Assembly: GCA_030844565.1 (NCBI GenBank)
Contig: JAUUNK010000024.1
Span: forward strand, 1 to 39,928
Direction: 5' to 3'
DNA: 39,928 nucleotides
From: Bacteroides ovatus
GTDB taxonomy: Bacteria > Bacteroidota > Bacteroidia > Bacteroidales > Bacteroidaceae
Of this stretch, positions 8,682-16,853 are shown piece by piece. The position numbers and the translations under genes were made by a program. Every line of letters begins with the position of its first letter. Position 1 is the stretch's first letter. The notes under the pieces are model-generated. The model searched no databases. It was given only the letters and a program-made list of their open reading frames with translations, and had not been told where the DNA came from.

Positions 8682-9341
8682 TCACTGCTTCTCATTAGCA
8701 AACTTGCGACCATTTGTAATTGTTTTACCGCCCGTGTGTAAACATGCTGTTATGGGATCGACCGGAATACCGTCCTTCGGGATGATACCCATAGAACGAA
8801 ATTTCTTTCCTTTATAGCTCCATTCCATTTCCAGATAGCCAAAGCCTATTTCCACATTTCTGTAGAGACGTTTTTTGAGCATCGCAATAGAGTCTCCGGT
8901 CAATTTACCCGTATCCACCATCTGACGGACTGTAACTATTTCAAAACTAGGGTATATTTTCTGGTGAATCGTCGTGTCGGTATCCGTAACCGTTGTATCA
9001 CTTATAACCACGTCGGACAGCACCGAAACGAAAGGCGCCTTGTCGGAATACATAGCCTCTATCACTCGGGACTTATCCTTTTCAGACTTTATTTCGCCCT
9101 TGTAGGTATAGTCCAACAGCTTCAACTGAGTTAAATCACCCACACAATTTGAGGTCCCATTATTTTTTAAATATTCTAGAAATTTCTGCCAAGTAGCCTG
9201 GGAGTTTTGTGCACGACTTACAGGTACAAAAAGAAATAAACTCACCAAAAGAAATACGGATATTAAACCTCGCACTCCATTTCTCTTCAATGAGACAGGA
9301 TTGTAAAGAGTACAAACTTTTCTGTTATTCATATTCATCAT
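8682..9341 (-). CDS. Exported protein of unknown function
   Basis: About 219 residues when started at the MMNMNNRKV methionines (9341). The frame stays open up to 9464, but those extra residues are encoded by a stretch (9413-9450) that recurs at 9903-9940, so it is probably not coding. After a basic N-terminus comes a signal sequence (GLISVFLLVSLFLFVPVSRA, then QNSQ). The mature part has a repeated TTVTDTDTT run near its centre and a C-terminal section with GFGYLEMEWSYKGKKFRSMG that looks like a beta-rich domain. No catalytic motif or family recognised. Likely periplasmic or surface-exposed. Confidence 0.7.
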   Translation of the reverse strand: MMNMNNRKVCTLYNPVSLKRNGVRGLISVFLLVSLFLFVPVSRAQNSQATWQKFLEYLKNNGTSNCVGDLTQLKLLDYTYKGEIKSEKDKSRVIEAMYSDKAPFVSVLSDVVISDTTVTDTDTTIHQKIYPSFEIVTVRQMVDTGKLTGDSIAMLKKRLYRNVEIGFGYLEMEWSYKGKKFRSMGIIPKDGIPVDPITACLHTGGKTITNGRKFANEKQ

Positions 9342-9465
9342 TTTAATTAATATTATAATATACATTAAGGACCAACTCTGTTCAATACGATTTATAACCC
9401 GATTATAAGAATTTGCAATACGATTCCACACAGTTGAGCTTATATTCCTACTTACCATTACCATA

Positions 9466-9903
9466 TTAAGTATTGAGTGCAGATTAAAAAACCTAAAATT
9501 CGGAAGACGGTGAATTTATCAATTCCTCGAGACAAACAAAATTATTCACAAAGTTTTCCTATATTTTCGTTTCCATATCACAAATGCAATTATGCCCAAC
9601 AAATTAAATAGCAAGACTACAATAGTCCACAGGCATTTATACGGCTTAGTCAACCGAGAACTCTTCCACACCTCCCATATTCCAATCAATAAAATCAGAA
9701 CATAAACAATTTCAAAAAACATTGGAGGCATCATCATATTTTCTATTTAATGATTAATATGTAGATACTGTAACACTTCCCTTTCCTGTATGTTTATCGT
9801 ATGTTCCAGAAGAATTACTAACATAAAAGGCATGTTCTCTATCAAGAAACAGGCTGCTTTATATTTAAGAATATCTGCTGGATCAGCCTTATAATAAGAT
9901 ATT
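9466..9903. repeat. Segmental duplication, right copy
   Basis: Partner of 7247-7690. Here the small membrane gene is intact, and the transglutaminase piece is shorter (about 9820-9903), ending abruptly at AAGATATTTGC, where it joins a second repeated stretch (9903-9940, also found at 9413-9450). The abrupt joins mark recombination points. Confidence 0.85.
9546..9737 (-). CDS. Small PLDc_N-like membrane protein (63 residues)
   Basis: Two membrane segments (about 6-22 and 35-53) separated by a basic loop (KSSRLTKPYKCLW), ending in IWKRKYRKTL. The pattern around LFNLLGIIAFVIWKR resembles the PLDc_N domain (phospholipase D nuclease N-terminal segment), which in Bacteroides is common as a stand-alone peptide of this size with no assigned role. 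A frameshifted copy lies at 7328-7518. It belongs to a duplicated block, and upstream of it is only a fragment of the transglutaminase gene, so its promoter is uncertain. Confidence 0.72.
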   Translation of the reverse strand: MMMPPMFFEIVYVLILLIGIWEVWKSSRLTKPYKCLWTIVVLLFNLLGIIAFVIWKRKYRKTL

Positions 9904-9997
9904 TGCAATGCGATTCTACACACTTGAGCTTATATTCCTATTAGATTGCAGATTAAAAACCCTGATACTCACAACCATCAGATTGCAAATCAGACAG

Positions 9998-10117
9998 GAC
10001 GGAGACACTCCAGAAAGCATCATCACATCGAGTAACATTTGCCATAAGGTAACCACCACTCTCAAAGATAATCATCTTACAAATGTCATCTCCCGGTTTT
10101 ACAATAAGACCTTTCAT
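9998..10117 (-). pseudogene. 5' fragment of the 123-residue gene
   Basis: Reads MKGLIVKPGDDICKMIIFES then YLMANVTRCDDAFWSV, clearly matching the start of the gene at 6511-6882 (MKGLIVKRGDNICKVGIPDS). After about 38 codons similarity ends at the repeat ACAACCATCAGATTGCAAAT (9971-9990), whose relative lies at 8116-8135. The remainder is missing. It sits directly below the lipoprotein gene at 10129. Confidence 0.8.
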
Positions 10118-10128
10118 ATATAAAATTA

Positions 10129-10839
10129 TTATGGTCGACTTTTTAATCCCTCACAACATCTCCTAAAATCTTCTCCATTTTTTATTTTTGTATTCATATG
10201 TCTTTCATTAGCTTGCAGAAAACAAGCCTGTCGAGCCTCACCTGGTTCCTTGTAATCGTCATAACACTTATCCAAATCTTCAGTCCATTTGGTATCAGCA
10301 GCCATATCTGCAGTTTCTAATGCACGTTGACACTCTAAACGTTTTTGCCCTTCGTCACGTGTTTTAATAAGATAAGTTCGTGTTGTATCAAAATAGTCAC
10401 CAAAAAGTAAAGCTTTATCCATTTGGTTCAGCTTTCGATAAGCAGCGTCACTATGTAAAACCTCTCCTGCTTTTATGACCTCTTCCAATTCTTTTTTAAC
10501 GCCACTCTTTTCAACGATGTCTTTTATCAAGTCATCATTATTTAAATTTTCCGCCAATAATTCTCTCTCTTCTTCATTTAATGTAGAATAATAAAGAGCG
10601 AACTTATCAGAAAGCAGTTGAAGACTTATCATGTAATCCAAAAAGACATCCGACTCTGCTATTGAATCCAAAAGAAGATCCTTATTACTAGAAGTTTCTA
10701 AAACTCTCGTTGTGACTTTCGTTTTAGAATTATCTTCGACACAATCATATTCATCAACGGTACAACTATAAACAATACACATTGAAAATACGAAGATAGC
10801 GAAAGTAAGAAAAGGGAAGCTTATTACCTTTATTTTCAT
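10129..10839 (-). CDS. Lipoprotein of a small paralogous family (LLDSIA type)
   Basis: A 236-residue lipoprotein (signal ending IVYSC, Cys26, then TVDEYD). The helical middle part LLLDSIAESDVFLDYMISLQ and LLSDKFALYYSTLNEEERE, with a following LNNDD and a TRDEGQKRLEC segment, aligns over most of its length with the plus-strand lipoprotein at 15828 (LLDSIAASDEF, LLSDKF, LNDDD, TREEGGGKDEC). The C-terminal part contains several Cys (QACF, RRCC) absent in Bacteroides cytoplasmic proteins of this size and suggesting disulfides. It is downstream of, and probably cotranscribed with, the transglutaminase-like gene. No known function. Confidence 0.8.
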   Translation of the reverse strand: MKIKVISFPFLTFAIFVFSMCIVYSCTVDEYDCVEDNSKTKVTTRVLETSSNKDLLLDSIAESDVFLDYMISLQLLSDKFALYYSTLNEEERELLAENLNNDDLIKDIVEKSGVKKELEEVIKAGEVLHSDAAYRKLNQMDKALLFGDYFDTTRTYLIKTRDEGQKRLECQRALETADMAADTKWTEDLDKCYDDYKEPGEARQACFLQANERHMNTKIKNGEDFRRCCEGLKSRP

Positions 10840-10870
10840 ATTATTCCTAAGTTTTAAATTACACTTTAAA

Positions 10871-11350
10871 TTATTGAATAGAATCCTGTAAAGCTTTTAT
10901 AGTAAGAGCAATTCGAGCAGACTTACTCAATCGAGAGTTTCTGATTAGTTCAAAAAAAGGCTTACAAGTTTTATCAAATATTTTTGTTTCATTCTCTATA
11001 TCTACTTGCGCCTTTATTTTAGAAGCTAAAGCAACATAGCCAAGAGAATCCCTCCTATTCAGTTCCTCTTCGCTCAAAGTTCTCATAACGGGCCTTGTTT
11101 TTTTCACCAATTGCCGATAATTTATAGCAAATTCTTGAAACGCACTCAATTTTGATATAGAATCAATTAATAGGCTATCTTCTTTTGTAAGTTCTGGCAC
11201 TTCAAGGTTACCCTTTTCTGTTTTCACAGTAATATCAACCAAATCATTTGCCATGGGGTCTGACGTGCAACTTTGTATCATAAAAGTGACTAACAGGCTA
11301 ACAAATGCTATTTGGAGCCAATAAGAAAAAAAAATCTTTGGAATTTTCAT
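10871..11350 (-). CDS. Short lipoprotein related to the LLDSIA family
   Basis: A 159-residue lipoprotein (lipobox MIQSC, Cys28, then TSDPM). It shares only the first helical motif with its neighbours: DSLLIDSISKLSAFQEFAIN compared with LLLDSIAESDVFLDYMIS in the next gene. After that the sequence is unlike them and remains strongly helical and charged. It lies 70 bp below the transglutaminase-like gene and 31 bp above the 236-residue lipoprotein, in one direction, so all three are likely one operon driven by module B. Function unknown; a partner role for the large lipoprotein is a guess from position. Confidence 0.78.
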   Translation of the reverse strand: MKIPKIFFSYWLQIAFVSLLVTFMIQSCTSDPMANDLVDITVKTEKGNLEVPELTKEDSLLIDSISKLSAFQEFAINYRQLVKKTRPVMRTLSEEELNRRDSLGYVALASKIKAQVDIENETKIFDKTCKPFFELIRNSRLSKSARIALTIKALQDSIQ

Positions 11351-11421
11351 AATCTTTTATTTATATTAGTTTTTAAAGTATCTCCTTACTGATAAGAAAT
11401 CCGTCTCAAATAATGCATTCT

Positions 11422-13440
11422 TTATTTCCAAACTTGTCTTCCTCCTTCATATATAAATATTCTATCTTGTACCCCTCGTGTATAGTTACATAATAAAAGT
11501 AACGTATTGCCAGGTACATTCTTATAAGCCAACGAATCAGATTTAGAGATTTGAACTCCCAAAGATTTCCATTTACTTTTCTTCCCGATATGATAGAATA
11601 ATTCATAAGTATCAAAAGGTCGAATATAATTATCATAACTCCTCGGCGTATAAACAATCTTCTCTATTTGCTTAGGACTCCCCAAATCAAGTCCTGCCCA
11701 GCCACCCGAAGGTTCAAGATAATCGAACGAAGTCCCCACATCGCCATCAAAGACATTCGTATATTCATGCGAACCATCTTTCTGGAAACATCCCAGAGTA
11801 CCTATCACCTTACCTTTTAAAGGAACCGTATCTCCAGGTAAGTAGAAAGCTACTTCAGCAATATTACAATGAGAATCTTTTGGTCCCACATATCTAACAT
11901 AGCGATACGCTTTTGAAGAATAAGAAGAAACTACAGTTTGCAGTCTTTCCGGTTTCTTATTTATCGTATATAAAATATCTTTTTCTCGAAAGCCCGGATC
12001 ATTGCTCCCTTCAAAAACTCCACCGACCATACGCTTTTGAAAAAACTCATCTCCCCGCAAAGTATACTTAGCGAACAAAGTAACATCCTGCACACTATCC
12101 GAAGGAGTGAAAAAATGAAACTCATTGGAAAGATTCACTTCAAAGGGGTCGGTCCAGAAACGAAGCCGTCCCCGTTCGTAAGTGGCAACGCGCATGACAG
12201 CACCTTTTTGTATATCATTGAAGATAATCTTCTTACCATCAAACTCCGTCCATGCCACCGGCTCCCAATCCATACGTTTACTAGCACATAGATAAGCAAT
12301 TCGTGAACGGGGCTTACCTTTATAAAGAGCAGAAGCGGGTATCTCCAATTGCTTCTTAAAGTTTTTCGTATAAGGAAAAGTTATGTCGACAATATGCGGT
12401 TGCTGGAAAAGAGGAACAACCATCGTATCTAATTTCTGCATTTCTTCCTGCATAGAGCGATTGAGGCTGAATGTATTGCGATATACCTTTATCTTGGGTA
12501 TTTCACACATTATATGTTTCCTGACCTCACTCACACCATTCGGAAACTCATGATAATAGAGTGTACCATACTTATCTGTAAACGCTACCCATTGGTGGCT
12601 ATCGTTTTCATCACCCCGAATCGGCATAAAGTCTATGGCACACGGGATGCCTAAGGCACGGCAAACATAGATTACATAATCTGTCAGTTCCCGACAACTA
12701 CCGGCTTTTTGTTGAGCTACTTCGGGACCTACGCGAGGAAGAGAGGCAGGAGTAGTGGTTGTGAAAACCGATTCTCCTTTACGAATTGAATCGAGCAGAC
12801 AACAAGCTGCCACAATGGGGTCTTCTTTATCAAGCACTCCGGAGGCACGCAAAGAATCGAGCAAAGGATTATATTTCTCATAAAGAGATTCTCGCCAGCT
12901 AGTCAACGTTTCGTCTCCAATGCGATAAGGAAGAAGATATTCGCAGAAATCTGCAAAAGAAACATGCTTGCCCCACGGCTGTTCTTGCCACACTTTAAAT
13001 GACCACTCGATATTGTTGCATAAGTAAGCGGAATCTATTGTTTCTATATCTCTGTAACGTTGCAACGAATCCAAATAAAACGGTCCGTATGTATGACGAA
13101 TGGAATCCGCCACTTCTTTAGGTCCAATTCCCTTTTTGCCACGGGTTTCCTGCAAGAGGCTATAATAAGTAAGATATTGGTCTAGTAGCTTTCCTTTATA
13201 ATAGGTATAATAGGGCATGTTCTCTATCAGGAAACAGGCTGCTTTATATTTAAGACTATCTGCCGGATCAGTCTTATAATAAGATAATACTTTCTCCAGT
13301 TCCTTACGATTCTCTCCCGCCTGTTGCAAGGCCGTTTCCAATAAAGAAACAGAAGCAACACTTATTTCTTTCTTTGTACACGAAAGATTTCCCAAAAGGG
13401 AAATCAGGAGAACGTAAACCAACTTTGTGTGTGTTTTCAT
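11422..13440 (-). CDS. Transglutaminase-like lipoprotein with C-terminal F5/8-type domain
   Basis: A 672-residue lipoprotein (lipobox LGNLSC, Cys21). A transglutaminase-like core lies near 200-300: Cys249 in KAGSCRELTDYVIYV, His282 in DSHQWVAF, and a likely third residue in the following FTDKYG, giving a Cys-His-Asp arrangement as in this superfamily. Members can act as proteases, peptidoglycan hydrolases or crosslinking enzymes, so chemistry is open. Residues about 350-480 are beta-rich and about 515-650 look like an F5/8 type C (discoidin) domain (RYVRYVGPKDSHCNIAEVAF, WAGLDLGSPKQIEKI), usually a sugar-binding fold. Promoter module B lies 21 bp upstream. A broken copy is at 7590-7847. Confidence 0.82.
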   Translation of the reverse strand: MKTHTKLVYVLLISLLGNLSCTKKEISVASVSLLETALQQAGENRKELEKVLSYYKTDPADSLKYKAACFLIENMPYYTYYKGKLLDQYLTYYSLLQETRGKKGIGPKEVADSIRHTYGPFYLDSLQRYRDIETIDSAYLCNNIEWSFKVWQEQPWGKHVSFADFCEYLLPYRIGDETLTSWRESLYEKYNPLLDSLRASGVLDKEDPIVAACCLLDSIRKGESVFTTTTPASLPRVGPEVAQQKAGSCRELTDYVIYVCRALGIPCAIDFMPIRGDENDSHQWVAFTDKYGTLYYHEFPNGVSEVRKHIMCEIPKIKVYRNTFSLNRSMQEEMQKLDTMVVPLFQQPHIVDITFPYTKNFKKQLEIPASALYKGKPRSRIAYLCASKRMDWEPVAWTEFDGKKIIFNDIQKGAVMRVATYERGRLRFWTDPFEVNLSNEFHFFTPSDSVQDVTLFAKYTLRGDEFFQKRMVGGVFEGSNDPGFREKDILYTINKKPERLQTVVSSYSSKAYRYVRYVGPKDSHCNIAEVAFYLPGDTVPLKGKVIGTLGCFQKDGSHEYTNVFDGDVGTSFDYLEPSGGWAGLDLGSPKQIEKIVYTPRSYDNYIRPFDTYELFYHIGKKSKWKSLGVQISKSDSLAYKNVPGNTLLLLCNYTRGVQDRIFIYEGGRQVWK

Positions 13441-13460
13441 TATATCGTATAACTTTTCGA

Positions 13461-13671
13461 CAAAGATATGGGCTCTTCAACATTTACACAAGAGGGCGTT
13501 ACACACTATTTAAAGCTATATTATTTATTATCAGCATATTAATAAGAAGAAAATTTTAACATTACCCCTATATTGTAACATGCTCACTTTCTTTTATTGA
13601 TCCTTTGAATCAATTTTATCCTTGCTTGACCAGAATTTATCCTTTCCACCAAGTGGTAGTCCCCTTGCTTG
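13461..13671. promoter_or_regulatory. Divergent promoter module, copy B (drives transglutaminase-like gene)
   Basis: Minus-facing promoter: TATCTTTG (13461-13468), 20 bp spacer, CTTG (13489-13492), predicting a start near 13455 and a leader of about 15 nt to the transglutaminase-like ATG. TGTAACA at 13574. Plus-facing half: ATCC at 13618 and 13639 (21 bp period, TTGACCAG between), then after 21 bp CTTGCTTG (13664), a decayed -7 box followed by TGGCG as in copy D. Confidence 0.75.
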
Positions 13672-13856
13672 TGGCGCAAAAGAAACCCATTATTCAATAG
13701 ATGCACAAGGGAAAGTCACATATTATAAAGTCACTATTGAGTGAATACAAATATAATAACAAATTGATTATAAACCTTAACCATACATTATAATATATCC
13801 CTTTCTCCTTATGCATCCGTTTGAATCAAATTTGACTATCCCAGCACATATACACC

Positions 13857-14117
13857 CTAGCTATAATATCCTAATATATATATATACGTAAATAAGACTG
13901 CCAATAAGATAATCGTAAATATTATTCTCACAGTCCGATTCGCGATAAACATTTCCAGCCCCAATGCATATATTACAATTAACGATGGAAATAGCATAAT
14001 TGTACTCTGACGAGGAGTAAGTGGCATTGCAATGGCTACAATCGCAGTAGCTATAATCAATATCACAATCACATTGAATATATAATATTTATTCTTAAAA
14101 GGGTTCTTGAAAATCAT
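13857..14117 (-). CDS. Small membrane protein (86 residues)
   Basis: Highly hydrophobic with three or four likely membrane segments: about 11-31 (IFNVIVILIIATAIVAIAM), 38-58 (STIMLFPSLIVIYALGLEMF) and 63-84 (VRIIFTIILLAVLFTYIYIL). A short basic N-terminus (MIFKNPFKNKYY) suggests a cytoplasmic start. No family recognised. It has its own promoter (module C) with a predicted leader of about 130 nt, so it is expressed separately from the genes below, with a spacer containing module B between. Function unknown. Confidence 0.65.
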   Translation of the reverse strand: MIFKNPFKNKYYIFNVIVILIIATAIVAIAMPLTPRQSTIMLFPSLIVIYALGLEMFIANRTVRIIFTIILLAVLFTYIYILGYYS

Positions 14118-14252
14118 AGTATTCTTTATTGTTTTTGGATGTTAAACAGTATACAGCCTACTACTGGGACTGGATATGTAAAAGAAATAACGATGCCATA
14201 AGATACAAACCAACTTCTTTCACCAGTATTTTTATAACTTGTATATTTTCTA

Positions 14253-14464
14253 CAAAGATAACGACTATTTCCTCAGCATACAAGGGGGTGTTACACCACG
14301 CCTAGCATTATATAGCTGATTAACAACAAATTAACGAAATAAATACTCTGGTTTTACCCCCATATTGTAACATTCGCTCCCCTTCTTATTTACCTCTTTG
14401 AGTCAATTTTGTCCTTGTCGGGCTAAAATTTATCCATGCTGTTCACCTACCTTTTACTTACTGC
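14253..14464. promoter_or_regulatory. Divergent promoter module, copy C (drives 86-residue membrane protein)
   Basis: Minus-facing promoter: TATCTTTG (14253-14260), 20 bp spacer, CTTG (14281-14284), next to TGTAACACC. TGTAACA at 14366. Plus-facing half: GTCC at 14411 and ATCC at 14432 (21 bp), followed near the expected position by TTACTTAC, a decayed -7 box with no gene behind it. Confidence 0.72.
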
Positions 14465-14694
14465 ATAAAAGTAACTTTTTCAATTACTAGAAAGTGTAAT
14501 AAAAACGTCCTCAATGCTATGGTATTATATACATAAAGATACAATATGACGGATATTTATACAACCATTTTTAGAGAAAACTTGGTAACTAGAGAGGGAA
14601 AATACATAAAACAGTGTATAAAAATTCCAATATCACCATTATTTTTGCATAAATACTAGCAGAATATGCACTTTAGGATAGAAAGGTAGGCTTC

Positions 14695-14756
14695 GTTGGT
14701 CGTAGAGGAAGGTCCCGTTGGTCGTAGAGGGAGGAATTTTTGGTCGTAGAGGAAGG
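14695..14756. repeat. Three tandem copies of a 17 bp motif
   Basis: TTGGTCGTAGAGGAAGG occurs at 14696, 14718 (GGGAGG at its end) and 14740, with periods of 22 and 22 bp separated by short variable spacers (TCCCG, AATT). It is not part of a visible gene. Confidence 0.8.
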
Positions 14757-15138
14757 ACAATTTTTCCCTTGGAAGTCCCGCAATTTCTCTTTTCGGGGGA
14801 CATTTTTATCTAGTTGCATTCTTTCCATGAAAGAAAAGAAAGTAATAAATAGAAAGGATATATAACCATATAGCTATATATAGATTAAGAATTAGTCACA
14901 GTAACAATAAATACTTCAAGTTTTTACTTAAATCACTTTCAATCCGATTTCTCCAAGTGTCCTTTCCTTGCGTTTTTTTAGAAGTTCTCAAGCAACGGTA
15001 GTATTTAAAGGATTGAGCGGTGCATATTTATGATATTTCTTAAAGAATACAGGTTTATGCATCATTCTCCATTGTGAGAAAGGGTAAACTCTTCCCAAGG
15101 CGTAGTCTGTTTCTTAACTAGCATTCCCTATAGAATTT

Positions 15139-15250
15139 CGTTTCCTCGCGAGGAAACGACAGTATCTCCGCAAAGAAACGAAAATTCCCTCGCGAGGAAA
15201 CTCCTGTTTCCTCGTGAAGAAATGAGAGTTTCCTTTTGATGGAAACATTA
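15139..15250. repeat. Cluster of palindromic GAAAC/GTTTC repeats
   Basis: Starts with a perfect 20 bp palindrome CGTTTCCTCGCGAGGAAACG (15139-15158), then further variants of TTTCCTCGYGAGGAAA joined by short spacers (CTCGCGAGGAAACTCCTG, TTTCCTCGTGAAGAAA, GTTTCCTTTTGATGGAAAC). Spacers are shorter and less regular than in a CRISPR array. Confidence 0.75.
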
Positions 15251-15588
15251 AGAAACTGTAATATGTTGATAAACAGAAGTATATTCAACTATTTTATTTT
15301 CCCAATATGCACGTTGCATCTCTTCTACCAACTTCAACTCGAGAAGAATGCTTTTATACTGAACTCCCGTTAATTAACGGAAAATACTGACGCTATACAA
15401 AAAATGGTAAGGAAAAGAATGAGATGCACAATATGTCTTATGTCTTATGAGTATCTCACTTATTACAATAATCAAACGTTTCATGATTTATAATTTACTT
15501 CGTTATATACTGTGCCGTTTCCTCGCCTGGATAAACTATGAGAAAAACCTATTTAGATAGATATTTTCATAGTAACATATATTTTTTA

Positions 15589-15800
15589 TAAAGATAAGGG
15601 CTTTTCTGCAAATAGACAAGAAGGTGTTACACCTCTTTTTTTTATTTATCACTGATTATCAATATATTAAGTTTTGTAATATGCCTTTTTTACCCCTCTT
15701 TTGTAACATTTCCCCTATCCTGTATGGGGTATGCGAAGAAATATTATCCTTTTTTTGACCAAAAATTATCCTTCAAATTGCCAGATATTCCTTTACTTTG
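15589..15800. promoter_or_regulatory. Divergent promoter module, copy D (drives plus-strand lipoprotein)
   Basis: Plus-facing half is intact here: ATCC at 15746 and 15768 (22 bp period, TTTGACCA between), 21 bp, then the -7 box TTACTTTG (15793-15800). This places transcription start near 15807 and fixes the lipoprotein start at 15828. TGTAACA at 15702. Minus-facing half: TATCTTTA (15589-15596), 20 bp, CTTG (15617-15620), slightly degraded and pointing into a gene-free stretch. Confidence 0.75.
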
Positions 15801-15827
15801 TGGCGGAATTTAAAAAATCAAGAATTT

Positions 15828-16550
15828 ATGACGGCAAAGAAAAGAAGAAATAGCTGGTATGTAGTGGCTTTTACAGGAGTTCTGTTGGCAACGGTTTTTG
15901 TTTATAGCTGTAGCAATGATGAATACGACTACACTAATGCGTCGCAACTAGAAGAAAAGGGAATAGTACATACACGTGCGCTCAACTCAAGAATGGCAGA
16001 ATGCGAAACTTTGCTAGATTCTATTGCAGCATCTGATGAATTCTGGGAATTTGAAATGAGTAGTAAACTCCTATCGGATAAGTTTACAGCTCATACATCT
16101 ACATGGAGTGAGGAAAGGTTTGATGAGTTAATGTATAATCTGAATGATGATGATTATATGGCAGAACTAACAAAAGAGATGAACCTGGAAAAGGAATTGG
16201 AACAAATGGCAAAGGCTAAAGAGAAACTGCTCCAGAATACAGGATTCTTGAGACTTACTGATGATGAACGAACTGAATTATTCAGGCAATTCGCTGAAAA
16301 TAATATATCCACTCAAATAAGAACATTAAAGACACGTGAAGAAGGAGGAGGGAAAGATGAATGTGCCGAACAAAAACGGTTAGCGTATGAACAAGCACAA
16401 TCTATACGTGATTTCAACACATTACACTGTAAATGTACGGGTGATATTTTCTCAACTTGTATATGTTATATACAGGTACTAGCAGAATATGAAAAAAATA
16501 TAAGGAGAGCTAACTCAGCATATGAAAATTGTATAAATAGCAAAAAATGA
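15828..16550 (+). CDS. Lipoprotein of the LLDSIA family, plus strand
   Basis: A 240-residue lipoprotein. The frame is open from 15798, but the -7 box at 15793-15800 means the true start must be the ATG at 15828 (MTAKKRRNSWYVVAF); the signal ends FVYSC, then SNDEYD. It aligns with the lipoprotein at 10129 along the central helical part (LLDSIAASDEFWEFEMSSKL, LLSDKF, LNDDDYMAEL, TREEGGGKDEC) but its C-terminus carries a different Cys cluster (HCKCTGD, STCICY). Its stop overlaps the next gene by 4 bp. It is the only family member on the plus strand and sits behind the intact half of module D. Function unknown. Confidence 0.82.
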   Translation: MTAKKRRNSWYVVAFTGVLLATVFVYSCSNDEYDYTNASQLEEKGIVHTRALNSRMAECETLLDSIAASDEFWEFEMSSKLLSDKFTAHTSTWSEERFDELMYNLNDDDYMAELTKEMNLEKELEQMAKAKEKLLQNTGFLRLTDDERTELFRQFAENNISTQIRTLKTREEGGGKDECAEQKRLAYEQAQSIRDFNTLHCKCTGDIFSTCICYIQVLAEYEKNIRRANSAYENCINSKK

Positions 16551-16834
16551 TAACTAATAGATACAAATATATAATACTTTATTGTACTGTTTATAGTATC
16601 AGTGTTATTGCATGTTATCTCGATTTATTTATAAACAATGTTAACCATACCCTACAAGATTTTCTTATTGTTTTTTTCAAATTTCTATCATGGATAGTGC
16701 TTGTAGTAGGTATCACAAAAAATATGCCTAAAGATATTTTTTCTAATTATAGAGCATGGTTTTACTATGCTATTATGAGTGGAGTAGTAGCTGCCATCTA
16801 CTCTTTCAAGGAATTAATAAACGTTATAGGATAG
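16547..16834 (+). CDS. Small membrane protein coupled to the lipoprotein
   Basis: A 95-residue protein with three likely membrane segments: about 8-26 (YIILYCTVYSISVIACYL), 40-57 (FLIVFFKFLSWIVLVVG) and 73-91 (YYAIMSGVVAAIYSF). It overlaps the lipoprotein stop by 4 bp (ATGA), so both are probably translated in step and may work together. No family recognised. The gene ends 19 bp before the convergent regulator gene, with no obvious hairpin between. Confidence 0.72.
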   Translation: MITNRYKYIILYCTVYSISVIACYLDLFINNVNHTLQDFLIVFFKFLSWIVLVVGITKNMPKDIFSNYRAWFYYAIMSGVVAAIYSFKELINVIG

Positions 16835-16853
16835 TAAAAAGAAAAATTTAATC

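Larger units (their letters stand above)
14465..15588. other. Gene-free stretch with repeats
   Basis: No convincing coding frame on either strand. It lies below the minus-facing promoter of module D, and the gene that promoter once served seems to be gone. It holds three near-identical copies of TTGGTCGTAGAGGAAGG (14695-14756) and a cluster of palindromes built on TTTCCTCGCGAGGAAA (about 15139-15250). The remainder is AT-rich with no feature that I can name. Confidence 0.6.

Noticed and set aside
13810..13860. Possible fifth copy of the ATCC promoter repeat (TTTGAATCAAATTTGAC, then TATCC)
   Set aside because: Similarity is limited to a short AT-rich stretch, spacing does not fit and no -7 box is seen.
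14546..14659. 37-codon plus-strand frame
   Set aside because: No ribosome binding site, no membrane helix or domain, and it lies in a gene-free decayed stretch.
15139..15250. CRISPR-like array
   Set aside because: The repeated units are palindromes with irregular short gaps; no unique spacers of constant length and no cas genes.
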